Assembly (NCBI RefSeq): GCF_009765705.1
Contig: NZ_LMUX01000027.1
Coordinates: 1,268-35,292 of the forward strand
DNA: 34,025 nucleotides
Reading direction: 5' to 3'
From: Burkholderia sp. L27(2015)
GTDB taxonomy: Bacteria; Pseudomonadota; Gammaproteobacteria; Burkholderiales; Burkholderiaceae
In this document: positions 7,013 through 14,366 of the stretch, one piece after another
Layout: every line of letters starts with the position of its first letter
Position numbering within the stretch: position 1 is the first letter of the stretch
The notes under the pieces: generated by a model
Seen by the model: only the letters and a program-made list of their open reading frames with translations
Databases searched by the model: none
What the model was told of the DNA's origin: nothing
Position numbers and translations under genes: made by a program

Positions 7013-7978
7013 ATGACTCGCCCACTGACCGTGCCACCGAAGACCGGACACAAAACCCTGCTCTATGCAGATCTCGCCATGGATCTCGAGCATCTCGAGG
7101 CCGACATCGCCGTGCTGGGCATGCCCTACGGCTCGGCTTACTCGGCGGCCGATTTCACCAATGACCAGACGAACGCCCCGACCGCGATCCGTCAAGCGAC
7201 CGATCGCGTGGTCCGCTCGCCGCGCCACTACGATTTCGACATCGACGGGCCACTACTGCAAGACCGCGACGATATCCGTTTTGTCGATTGCGGCGACGTG
7301 ATCGCCGATCTCGCCGCGCCCGGCAGTCACTATGTAAAAGTCGAAGCGGTCGTGCGAAAGATCCTGTCCGTCGGCGCGCTGCCTATCATCATGGGCGGCG
7401 ACCACGGCATCACCACGCCGGTGTTGCGCGCGTTCGATACCCTGGGCCCGATCACGCTGGTGCATATCGATGCCCACCTCGATTGGCGCGATGAGGTGGG
7501 CGGGGTGCGCGACGGGTTATCGAGCCCGATACGTCGTGCGTCCGAAATGAAGCACGTCGCGAAGATCGTACAGATCGGTCTGCGCGCGCAAGGTAGTGGC
7601 CGTAGAGAAGAACTGGAAGCGGCGCGCGCTTATGGATCCGAGCTGATCACGGCCTACGAGCTGCACGATATCGGCATGGACGCGGTGCTCGCGCGCATTC
7701 CCGATGGTGGCAACTACTACCTCACGATCGACGCCGATGGGCTCGACCCCTCGGTGATGCCGGCCGTAGCGGGACCGGCGCCCGGTGGCGTGACCTTCAT
7801 CCAGGCTCGCAAGCTGATACATGGCCTGGTGAAGAAAGGCCGCGTGGTGGGGATGGATATCGTCGAAATCCAGCCGGAAAAGGACGTCAACCAGATCTCC
7901 TGCATTACCGCCGGCCGCCTGATTCTCAACCTGATCGGCAGCGCGATCCGCGCGGGCTATTTCGATAAGCGCAAGTAA
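7013..7978 (+). CDS. Ureohydrolase of the arginase/agmatinase family
   Basis: Cytoplasmic binuclear-metal (Mn) hydrolase predicted to release urea from a guanidino compound; 321 aa, normal for agmatinase-like enzymes. All metal ligands are present: GGDHG with His131, DAHLD with Asp153, His155 and Asp157, and TIDADGLDP with Asp240 and Asp242; Glu-Ile-Gln-Pro follows near 287. The loop after the second motif reads GLSSPIRRA, where agmatinases and guanidinobutyrases normally have a His-Gly-Thr/Ser before FRRA, so the usual active-site His is missing and the substrate may differ. The ribosome site is GGAG (7001-7004). It lies in an operon with an amino-acid-type importer, a RidA-like protein and an ArgE-like deacylase, pointing to a small guanidino metabolite. 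Family firm, substrate unknown. Confidence 0.9.
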   Translation: MTRPLTVPPKTGHKTLLYADLAMDLEHLEADIAVLGMPYGSAYSAADFTNDQTNAPTAIRQATDRVVRSPRHYDFDIDGPLLQDRDDIRFVDCGDVIADLAAPGSHYVKVEAVVRKILSVGALPIIMGGDHGITTPVLRAFDTLGPITLVHIDAHLDWRDEVGGVRDGLSSPIRRASEMKHVAKIVQIGLRAQGSGRREELEAARAYGSELITAYELHDIGMDAVLARIPDGGNYYLTIDADGLDPSVMPAVAGPAPGGVTFIQARKLIHGLVKKGRVVGMDIVEIQPEKDVNQISCITAGRLILNLIGSAIRAGYFDKRK

Positions 7979-8004
7979 TTTTCTGGACTTCTGGAGACAG
8001 GCAA

Positions 8005-8412
8005 ATGGAACATATCCGCATACGCCCTTTCAACACCAAGGACACCTATCCCGAGCAATCGCTGAGCAACGATTTGGCGCAAGCGGTCGTGGCCGGCAAT
8101 ATGGTTTTTCTGCGCGGCCAGATCGGACAGGATCTCGATAGCTACGAATCGGTGGGAATTGGCGACGCTGCCGCCCAGGCGGAGAAAGCGATGGCCAACG
8201 TGAAGATGCTGTTGGAAGAAGCCGGCAGCAAATTGGAAGAAATCTGCAAGGTCACTGTCTATCTGACTGATGTCCGGTATCGCGAGGCGGTGTATCGTGT
8301 CATGGGGCGTTGGCTCAAAGGCGTGCACGCGGTTTCGACCGGCGTGGTGGTGAGCGCGCTGGCGCGGCCCGAATGGCTGGTGGAAATCGATGTGATAGCC
8401 GTGAAGGCATAG
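8005..8412 (+). CDS. RidA/YjgF-family protein (lacks the canonical Arg)
   Basis: Small cytoplasmic protein of 135 aa, the usual size. Classical RidA enzymes are trimers that hydrolyse reactive enamines and imines from PLP enzymes. Family features are the FLRGQIGQDL strand, the helix AAAQAEKAMANVKMLLEEAGSKLEEICKVTVYLTD and the C-terminal VEIDVIAVKA strand. The deaminase-type RidA has Pro-Ala-Arg before a Val-rich strand (Arg105); here the segment is HAVSTGVVV with no Arg, so enamine deaminase activity is doubtful and it belongs to another Rid subgroup. The ribosome site is GGAGA, 26 bases after the ureohydrolase gene and 18 before the ArgE-like gene, clearly one operon. A role on an unstable imine or carbamoyl intermediate is an inference. 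Confidence 0.88.
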   Translation: MEHIRIRPFNTKDTYPEQSLSNDLAQAVVAGNMVFLRGQIGQDLDSYESVGIGDAAAQAEKAMANVKMLLEEAGSKLEEICKVTVYLTDVRYREAVYRVMGRWLKGVHAVSTGVVVSALARPEWLVEIDVIAVKA

Positions 8413-8430
8413 CGGCTTTTCGGAGAATGT

Positions 8431-9579
8431 ATGCAAACCGCTGTTGAACTACTCAGGACGCTGGTGGGTTTTCAGACCGTCAGCCGGCGTTCGAATCTCG
8501 ACCTGATCGATTTCGTCGAAGGGTACCTGGCCGGCTTCGGCATCGGCGCGCGCCGGGTCTACAGCAGCGATGGCGAGCGCGCGAATCTATACGCGACGAT
8601 AGGTCCCACGCAGCGCGGCGGTATTTGCCTGTCGGGGCATTCGGACGTGGTGCCCACCGAGGGCCAGCCCTGGAGCACGGACCCCTTTGTCTTGACCGAA
8701 CGGGCGGGCCGGCTCTTTGGACGCGGCACATCGGACATGAAGGGCTTCATCGCCTGTGTGCTCGCGGCGGTTCCGCACTTCATCGAACACGTCGGCGAAA
8801 CGCCGATTCATATCGCGATCAGTTACGACGAAGAGATCGGTTGCGTGGGCGTGAGAGGTTTGCTGGAAGAGCTGGCCGGCGATGCCGCGAAACCGACCGG
8901 TTGCATCATCGGCGAGCCCACCGAGATGCGCGTGGCCTCTGCTCATAAAGGCAAGAGCGCGTACCGGTGCTGCGTACGCGGTTTGGCGGGCCACTCCGCG
9001 CAACCGCAACTGGGTGTCAACGCGATCGAATATGCGGCGGAGCTGGTGGCGTTCCTGCGGCGTGGCGGTCGAGCGCTGCAATCGAGCGGCGCCAGTCACG
9101 CACGCTACGATCCGCCGTTTTCCACGGTGCAGACCGGGAAAATACGCGGCGGCGTAGCGATCAACGTCGTGCCCGATCATTGCGAATTCGATTTCGAGAT
9201 TCGCCAGGTGCCCGGTGAGGACGCGGCACAATTGGTCGGCGATTTGACGGCGTACGCCAAGCAGACGCTACTGCCGGAAATGAGCACGGTTTTTAGCGAC
9301 GCCGCCATCGATCTGGAGCAACTGAACGCCTATCCGGGTTTGAAGGACGACGCGTCGTCCGAGGCATTGAAGGCGCTGTGCGGTGGATTGCTCGGTGTGC
9401 ACGATTTCGCCACGCTTTCCTTCGGCACGGAAGGCGGCTTGTTCCAGGCCATCGGGATTCCGACCGTGGTCTGCGGCCCCGGCTCGATCAACCGTGCGCA
9501 CAAGGCTGACGAATATGTGGAGATCGACGAACTCAAGCAGTGTTATGACTTTCTGACCCGGCTCGTTACGCCGTCTTGA
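8431..9579 (+). CDS. ArgE/M20-family amidohydrolase (acetylornithine deacetylase-like)
   Basis: Cytoplasmic zinc-dependent amide hydrolase of 382 aa, the size of ArgE. Metal and catalytic motifs are complete: GHSDVVP (His70, Asp72), RGTSDMKGF (Asp102), SYDEEIGC (Glu134/Glu135), GEPT (Glu162) and the final INRAHKADEY His near 355; AHKGKSAYRC and GLAGHSAQP mark the dimerisation domain. In ArgE the reaction is removal of an N-acetyl group from ornithine. Here it sits last in an operon with a ureohydrolase and an importer rather than with arginine-biosynthesis genes, so it probably deacylates an imported N-acyl amine or amino acid. GGAGA precedes the ATG. Confidence 0.9.
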   Translation: MQTAVELLRTLVGFQTVSRRSNLDLIDFVEGYLAGFGIGARRVYSSDGERANLYATIGPTQRGGICLSGHSDVVPTEGQPWSTDPFVLTERAGRLFGRGTSDMKGFIACVLAAVPHFIEHVGETPIHIAISYDEEIGCVGVRGLLEELAGDAAKPTGCIIGEPTEMRVASAHKGKSAYRCCVRGLAGHSAQPQLGVNAIEYAAELVAFLRRGGRALQSSGASHARYDPPFSTVQTGKIRGGVAINVVPDHCEFDFEIRQVPGEDAAQLVGDLTAYAKQTLLPEMSTVFSDAAIDLEQLNAYPGLKDDASSEALKALCGGLLGVHDFATLSFGTEGGLFQAIGIPTVVCGPGSINRAHKADEYVEIDELKQCYDFLTRLVTPS

Positions 9580-9639
9580 ATTGCGTCATTCCTTGCGTCA
9601 TTCGAGGCCTGTGCCGAAGCCGACCCCAAGCCCGACTCG

Positions 9640-9677
9640 ATACCTGGGAAGCGCCGCGTAGGCGGCTTCCCAGGTAT
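9640..9677. terminator. 13-bp perfect hairpin after the guanidino operon
   Basis: ATACCTGGGAAGC (9640-9652) pairs with GCTTCCCAGGTAT (9665-9677), and an inner GCC/GGC pair with one bulged G extends the stem. It lies 61 bases past the ArgE-like stop codon. No U-tract follows, so it may be an atypical terminator or a processing-resistant 3' end. Confidence 0.65.
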
Positions 9678-9752
9678 CACCGCCCTCTGGTCTAGGTAAA
9701 ACCCCTTATTTCCCTGTCAGCCCAGCCGCGTAAAATCGCCTCCGTGTTAAAA

Positions 9753-9780
9753 ACAGAACGTCGTTCTGTCAGAGAGAACG
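9753..9780. promoter_or_regulatory. Palindromic operator candidate upstream of the MFS gene
   Basis: ACAGAACG (9753-9760), one base, then CGTTCTGT (9762-9769) form a perfect 17-bp palindrome, followed by a third half-site AGAACG (9775-9780). It lies 46-73 bases before the MFS start codon. A three-half-site arrangement is typical of a dimeric repressor or activator; the IclR gene at the end of the cluster is the obvious candidate. Confidence 0.6.
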
Positions 9781-9825
9781 ACAAACGTCAGCTGCAAAAA
9801 GCCGGCGAAATTCCAGGAGAGGCAT

Positions 9826-11280
9826 ATGGCAAGCGCATCGATAGAACCGACTCCCGAGTCGCCGTTACCCCGGGACAGGGTGAGCGCACCAAGCGCACCT
9901 GGCGCACTGGGTGTACATGGTGTCAATGCGCGTATCGACCGTTTGCCTGCAACACGGTCGATCTGGATGCTGGTGTTTTTGCTATCGATCGGCGGATGGT
10001 TCGAGTTCTACGACCTGTTCTTTACCGCCTACGTCGGTCCGGGCTTGGTCAAGAGCGGCATGTTCTCTACGACGACCGCATCGTTTTTCGGCTTCTCGGG
10101 TCTGGGCGCTTTTGTGGCCGCATCGTTCGCCGGACTCTTCATCGGTACATTCTTCTTCGCCGGCATGGCCGACCGCTATGGTCGCCGCGCGGTATTTACC
10201 GTGGCCCTGCTGTGGTATTCAGTGGCGACGCTGGTGATGGCATTCCAGACCACGGCGGGCAGTATTAATCTCTGGCGCTTGATCGCAGGCATCGGTGTGG
10301 GCGTGGAGCTCGTCACGATCGACACCTACGTGAGCGAACTGGTGCCCCGACATCTGCGCGGGCGCGCGTTCGCATTTGTGCACGCGATCCAATACAGCGC
10401 CGTGCCCGCAGTGGCGCTGCTGGCGTGGTGGCTGGTGCCGCAGGCGCCGCTGGGACTCGACGGCTGGCGCTGGGTGGTGATCATCGGGGCGCTCGGCGCA
10501 TTGGTGGTTTGGGCGATACGCCGCAGCCTTCCGGAAAGCCCGCGCTGGCTGGCCCAGCAAGGTCGAGCCGCACAGGCGGACGAGGTGCTGAGCAAACTCG
10601 AGAAAAAGGTTGCCGCTCAATATGGGCGCGCGCTACCGCCGCCCTTGGCCACTGTCGAGCCCGCCACGAGCAAGGCGTCATTCCGCGAGATCTGGCAACC
10701 GCCGTATCGCAAACGTGCGATCACGCTGTTGGTGTTCAACCTATTTCAGTCGATCGGCTTCTACGGCTTCGCCTCATGGGTGCCCACTTTGCTGGTGTCT
10801 AAAGGCGTCACCATCACTCACAGCTTGATGTACGCTTTCGTGATCGCGATTTCGAACCCGGTCGGCCCACTCCTCGGCATGGTGATTGCCGATCGGATCG
10901 AACGCAAGTGGCTGATCGTGCTGTCCGCGCTAGGCATCGCCGTATTCGGCACCTTGTTCGCGACGCAGACGTCCGCGTGGCTGCTGATGGTGCTCGGCGT
11001 CCTGATCACGCTGTGCGGCACGCTGCTCTCGGTTGGATACCACGCGTACCAGACAGAACTGTTCCCGACTCGGGTGCGAGCGCGTGCGGTGGGGTTTGTT
11101 TATTCGATGTCGCGTATCAGTGCGATGTTCTCGGGCTTTCTGATTGCGTTCACCTTGCGTCATTTCGAAGTGACAGGGGTGTTCGCGCTGATCAGCGCGT
11201 CCATGGTGATGGTAATGGGCGCGATCGGCATTTTCGGGCCGCGCACTAATGGCCGTAACCTCGATGAGATTTCGCAGTGA
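9826..11280 (+). CDS. MFS transporter, sugar-porter/aromatic-acid-symporter type
   Basis: Inner-membrane proton-coupled carrier of 484 aa with 12 predicted membrane helices after a ~45-residue Pro/Ser-rich cytosolic tail. Family motifs are WFEFYDLFF in helix 1, ADRYGRRAVF between helices 2 and 3, RLIAGIGVGVELVTIDTYVSELVP in helix 4-5, and LPESPRWL after helix 6; the second half has ELFPTRVRARAVG. This set fits carriers of aromatic or aliphatic carboxylates. The ATG at 9826 has an excellent ribosome site, AGGAGAGG (9815-9822). It is the first gene of a cluster with a CoA-transferase and a citryl-CoA-lyase-like enzyme, so it probably imports their acid substrate. Confidence 0.88.
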   Translation: MASASIEPTPESPLPRDRVSAPSAPGALGVHGVNARIDRLPATRSIWMLVFLLSIGGWFEFYDLFFTAYVGPGLVKSGMFSTTTASFFGFSGLGAFVAASFAGLFIGTFFFAGMADRYGRRAVFTVALLWYSVATLVMAFQTTAGSINLWRLIAGIGVGVELVTIDTYVSELVPRHLRGRAFAFVHAIQYSAVPAVALLAWWLVPQAPLGLDGWRWVVIIGALGALVVWAIRRSLPESPRWLAQQGRAAQADEVLSKLEKKVAAQYGRALPPPLATVEPATSKASFREIWQPPYRKRAITLLVFNLFQSIGFYGFASWVPTLLVSKGVTITHSLMYAFVIAISNPVGPLLGMVIADRIERKWLIVLSALGIAVFGTLFATQTSAWLLMVLGVLITLCGTLLSVGYHAYQTELFPTRVRARAVGFVYSMSRISAMFSGFLIAFTLRHFEVTGVFALISASMVMVMGAIGIFGPRTNGRNLDEISQ

Positions 11281-11314
11281 AGGGCTCGCACTGAGCCGCA
11301 CGCGGTGAGTTCAC

Positions 11315-11384
11315 GGCAGTGAATTCGTGGCAGCAAATGCATGGCAGCAACGCAGTGGCAGCGAAGCAGTGGCAGTAAAGCCGC
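11315..11384. repeat. Five-unit 14-bp intergenic tandem repeat
   Basis: Degenerate units begin at 11315, 11329, 11343, 11357 and 11371, each with GGCAG followed by [CT][AG]AA and a variable end (for example GGCAGCGAAGCAGT). The spacing is exactly 14 bases. It lies between the MFS and CoA-transferase genes and ends 36 bases before the latter's start. Confidence 0.75.
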
Positions 11385-11420
11385 GCTCGGGAGTCCGCAT
11401 TACATTGAAGGAGTTTGATC

Positions 11421-12674
11421 ATGGCGTTACCGTTGTCCGGTGTTCGGGTACTGGATCTCTCGAACGTTCTGGCCGGCCCGTTTTGCGCCTATCAGTTGGC
11501 GCTGCTAGGCGCAGAAGTGATCAAGGTCGAGCATCCGGAAGGCGGCGATCTGGCGCGCCGGCTTGGCGCCGATCCGCAGGCGTCGGCACGCAATATGGGC
11601 ACCTCGTTTGTCGCGGTGAATGCCGGCAAGCAGTCGATCACGCTGAACCTGAAGGCGCCACGCGGCAAGGAGATCCTGCGCCAGTTGGTGGCCAACGCCG
11701 ATGTACTGGTCGAGAATTTTCGGCCCGGCGTAATGACCAGGCTAGGGCTCGATTACGAGCAGCTCAAGCCGTTCAATCCCAAGCTGGTGTACTGCGCCAT
11801 TTCGGGGTTCGGCGCCGACGGTGAATTCGCCAGCCGGCCCGCTTATGATCAGATCATCCAGGGAATCTCGGGCGTAATGAGCGTCACCGGCGACGCCGAT
11901 AGCGCACCGTTGCGGGTCGGCTATCCGGTCTCGGATACGGTTGGCGGCCTGACCGCGGCGTTCGGCATCTGTGCAGCGCTCGTCGATGCGCGCACCAGCG
12001 GGCAGGGACGCATGCTGGACGTGTCGATGCTGGAAGCGACACTTTCGACCATGGGTTGGGTGGTATCGAACTACCTGAACGCTGGCGTCACACCTACGCC
12101 GATGGGCAACGAGAATTTCACCGCGGCGCCATCCGGCACATTTCGCACCGGCGATGGCCTGCTCAATATCGCGGCGAATGAGACCAAACAATTCCTTAGC
12201 CTGTGCACGCTGATCGGCCGCGCGGACTTGGCGACCGACGCGCGGTTTTCGGAACGCAATGCACGCAAGCTGAACCGCGTCGAGTTGAAAGCCGAGATCG
12301 AACAGGCGCTTGCCGCAGGAAGTGCTGCGATGTGGGAAGAAAAATTCGTCGCCGCTGGCGTGCCTGCCGGACGCGTGATGTCGGTACCCGAAATTCTTGC
12401 GCATCCGCACCTGGCTACGCGAAATTTTGTCTGCGAATTACCGGTCGAGTCGCGCGTCGAGCCGCGGGGCGACGCGCGAGAGGAAACGCGAGACGAGGCC
12501 ACGGCCGCCCTCGCGCCTCAGCGCGTCACGCGTGCCGGGTTTCAAATCTCGGGCGGCGATACGGCGCCGACCACGCCGGCTCCGGCCTTGTCCGCGCATA
12601 CACGCGTTCATCTTGCGGCACTGGGCTACACCGACGAACAAATCGAAACATTGCGCGCTGAAGGAGTCATTTGA
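11421..12674 (+). CDS. Class III (CaiB/Frc-type) acyl-CoA transferase
   Basis: Cytoplasmic enzyme moving CoA between organic acids; 417 aa, usual length. Family signatures are LPLSGVRVLDLSNVLAGPF at the start, GAEVIKVEHPEGGD, VNAGKQSITLNLK, VLVENFRPGVMTRLGL, AISGFGADG, and GQGRMLDVSMLEA around 195-207, next to the catalytic acidic residue (which I do not assign). The C-terminal part (~345-380) carries an unusually charged Arg/Glu-rich insertion before the usual GYTDEQI segment. ATG 11421 is chosen because AAGGAG (11408-11413) lies 7 bases away; TTG 11415 is too close. The stop is 2 bases before the next start, so it is co-translated with the citryl-CoA-lyase-like gene and likely supplies its CoA-thioester substrate (inference). 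Confidence 0.9.
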   Translation: MALPLSGVRVLDLSNVLAGPFCAYQLALLGAEVIKVEHPEGGDLARRLGADPQASARNMGTSFVAVNAGKQSITLNLKAPRGKEILRQLVANADVLVENFRPGVMTRLGLDYEQLKPFNPKLVYCAISGFGADGEFASRPAYDQIIQGISGVMSVTGDADSAPLRVGYPVSDTVGGLTAAFGICAALVDARTSGQGRMLDVSMLEATLSTMGWVVSNYLNAGVTPTPMGNENFTAAPSGTFRTGDGLLNIAANETKQFLSLCTLIGRADLATDARFSERNARKLNRVELKAEIEQALAAGSAAMWEEKFVAAGVPAGRVMSVPEILAHPHLATRNFVCELPVESRVEPRGDAREETRDEATAALAPQRVTRAGFQISGGDTAPTTPAPALSAHTRVHLAALGYTDEQIETLRAEGVI

Positions 12675-12676
12675 GC

Positions 12677-13522
12677 ATGGACAAGCCTATCGATGCCGCC
12701 GCACTAGCGGCCGACTATTGGAGCACCGCGATCATCGATATCCATCCGGGATCGATCCGGGCGCGTGGATATCCGATTCAGGAGTTGATCGGCAACGTCA
12801 GTTTCCCGCAGATGATCTGGTTGATGCTGCGTGGCGAACTGCCCAGCGCCGGCCAGGTTCGCCTGCTCGAAGCGGCCTTGGTCGCATCGGTCGATCACGG
12901 GCCGCACGCGCCATCGATTGCAATTTCGCGCATGGCGATCAGTTGCGGTTTGCCGTTGAACGGCGCGATGGCCTCGGCGCTGAACACGCTCGACGATGTG
13001 CACGGCGGCGCGGGTCAACAGGCGATCGAGTTATTCGACGCGATTGTGCAGCGCATGGACAGCGGTGTCGCGCTGAATGCTGCGATCGAGCAGGAGCTCG
13101 ACGCGTTTATCGCTGTGCGGGGCAAATACCTGCCCGGTTTCGGACACCGCTTTCATCCCATCGATCCGCGTGCGGGGCGCTTGCTCGGCATGGTTGACGA
13201 AGCCGCTGCGCAGGGCATCGTCGACGGCCGGTACGCGGCGATCGCGCGGGGCATCGAGGCGCTTTTGCTCAAGCGCAAAGGCCGACCGATCCCGATGAAT
13301 ATCGATGGGGCGACAGCGGTCGTGTATGCCGAACTTGGCTTTGCGGCTGAGTTGGCGCGTGGGGTGTTCTGTCTGTCGCGCGCGGTTGGCATTCTCGCGC
13401 ACGCATGGGAGCAGCGCGGCCGCAACGAACGCAACAAGGGGCCGATGCCGCGTCAACTGCCGTACAAATATACGGGTGCCCCCGAGCGACATCTCGGCAC
13501 GGGCGAGGCCGAGCAAGGGTAG
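12677..13522 (+). CDS. Citrate synthase-family protein, citryl-CoA-lyase-like (281 aa)
   Basis: Short member of the citrate synthase superfamily, lacking the long N-terminal domain of housekeeping enzymes (~430 aa). The three catalytic positions are present: VHGGAG with His109, PGFGHRFHPIDPRA with His157, and MNID with Asp210; His74 in VDHG matches the first conserved His. Such short homologues next to a class III CoA-transferase are generally annotated citryl-CoA lyase and may cleave a citryl- or citramalyl-type CoA thioester. ATG 12677 is preferred over TTG 12671, with AAGGAG at 12661-12666 inside the upstream gene. The gene ends 15 bases from the convergent IclR gene. Actual substrate not shown by sequence. 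Confidence 0.88.
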   Translation: MDKPIDAAALAADYWSTAIIDIHPGSIRARGYPIQELIGNVSFPQMIWLMLRGELPSAGQVRLLEAALVASVDHGPHAPSIAISRMAISCGLPLNGAMASALNTLDDVHGGAGQQAIELFDAIVQRMDSGVALNAAIEQELDAFIAVRGKYLPGFGHRFHPIDPRAGRLLGMVDEAAAQGIVDGRYAAIARGIEALLLKRKGRPIPMNIDGATAVVYAELGFAAELARGVFCLSRAVGILAHAWEQRGRNERNKGPMPRQLPYKYTGAPERHLGTGEAEQG

Positions 13523-13537
13523 AGCGGTAGTGGGCGC

Positions 13538-14284
13538 TTAAGCGTGCAGGCGGGCGGTCCGCAGCGGTCCCGCATCGCCGCCCAAGGCATCGGTCGCGCG
13601 CGCCGCGCAGTTGAACAGCGCGTCGATATTGCGTTCGATGAATGCCTGATCGATTCGTGAACTGGGGCCTGCCAGCGTCAGCACGCCGCGCAGGCTTTGC
13701 GACAGCCCGAATACCGGCACAGAAATTCCCGCCGTCTCCCGATCGCGCTCGCCGATCGAAACGCAGAAAAAATCGCGGCGTATGGTGTCGTAGATTTCGC
13801 CGGCCACCCCACTGAATGCCAGCAACGCTCTGCCACCCGAGCCGCTTTCCAGCGGCAGCACATCGCCTTCGCGCACGTGGAACCGCACCGCATGCTTGGA
13901 ATCCACCCGATGCAGGCACACTCGCACCGCTTGATCGCGCACGTAAAACGCCACGCTTTCGCCGCTCGATTCGGCGAGCTCGCGCATCAGCGGCACCACG
14001 ATATCGCCGACCTTCAGGCTGCGTTGATAAAGTGCGCCCAACATGAAAGACGCGGGGCCTATCTGATAGCGACCGTCATCGAGCCGCAGCAGCAAGCGAT
14101 GCTGGATCAACGAGCCGGCCAGCCGCAACAGCGTGCTCTTGTACAAACCGGTGCGCGCGGCCAGTTCGGCCAGGCTCAGCGGCGCGTCGTCGGGTTTGAA
14201 GGCGAACAGGATGGCGCACGCGCGATCCAGCACCGCGACGCCTTCGCTTTCTTTGGAGCTGACGATGCTGCTGGGTTTGTCCAT
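13538..14284 (-). CDS. IclR-family transcriptional regulator
   Basis: Cytoplasmic regulator of 248 aa. The N-terminal winged HTH (~15-75) reads AVLDRACAILFAF, LSLAELAARTGLYKSTLLRLAGSLIQHRLL and DDGRYQIGP; the C-terminal GAF-like effector domain (~85-245) has ESVAFYVRD, RFHVREGDVLPLESGSGGRALLAF and GISVPVFG. IclR proteins sense small organic acids and control their catabolic genes. It is convergent with the MFS/CoA-transferase/citryl-CoA-lyase-like cluster and is its likely regulator, perhaps through the palindrome at 9753-9780. No obvious ribosome site precedes the ATG. Confidence 0.92.
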   Translation of the reverse strand: MDKPSSIVSSKESEGVAVLDRACAILFAFKPDDAPLSLAELAARTGLYKSTLLRLAGSLIQHRLLLRLDDGRYQIGPASFMLGALYQRSLKVGDIVVPLMRELAESSGESVAFYVRDQAVRVCLHRVDSKHAVRFHVREGDVLPLESGSGGRALLAFSGVAGEIYDTIRRDFFCVSIGERDRETAGISVPVFGLSQSLRGVLTLAGPSSRIDQAFIERNIDALFNCAARATDALGGDAGPLRTARLHA

Positions 14285-14366
14285 TCGATGAAGGTACGGA
14301 GACAGTGCGAAGAAACCCGATTTTACGCGATGGACGCCTGCGCCGGGGTTTCGTGACGGTGCCCGT

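Noticed and set aside
12397-13197. 266-codon plus-strand frame across the CoA-transferase/citryl-CoA-lyase-like junction
   Set aside because: It runs in another frame over two well-supported genes and has an Arg-rich, family-less composition.
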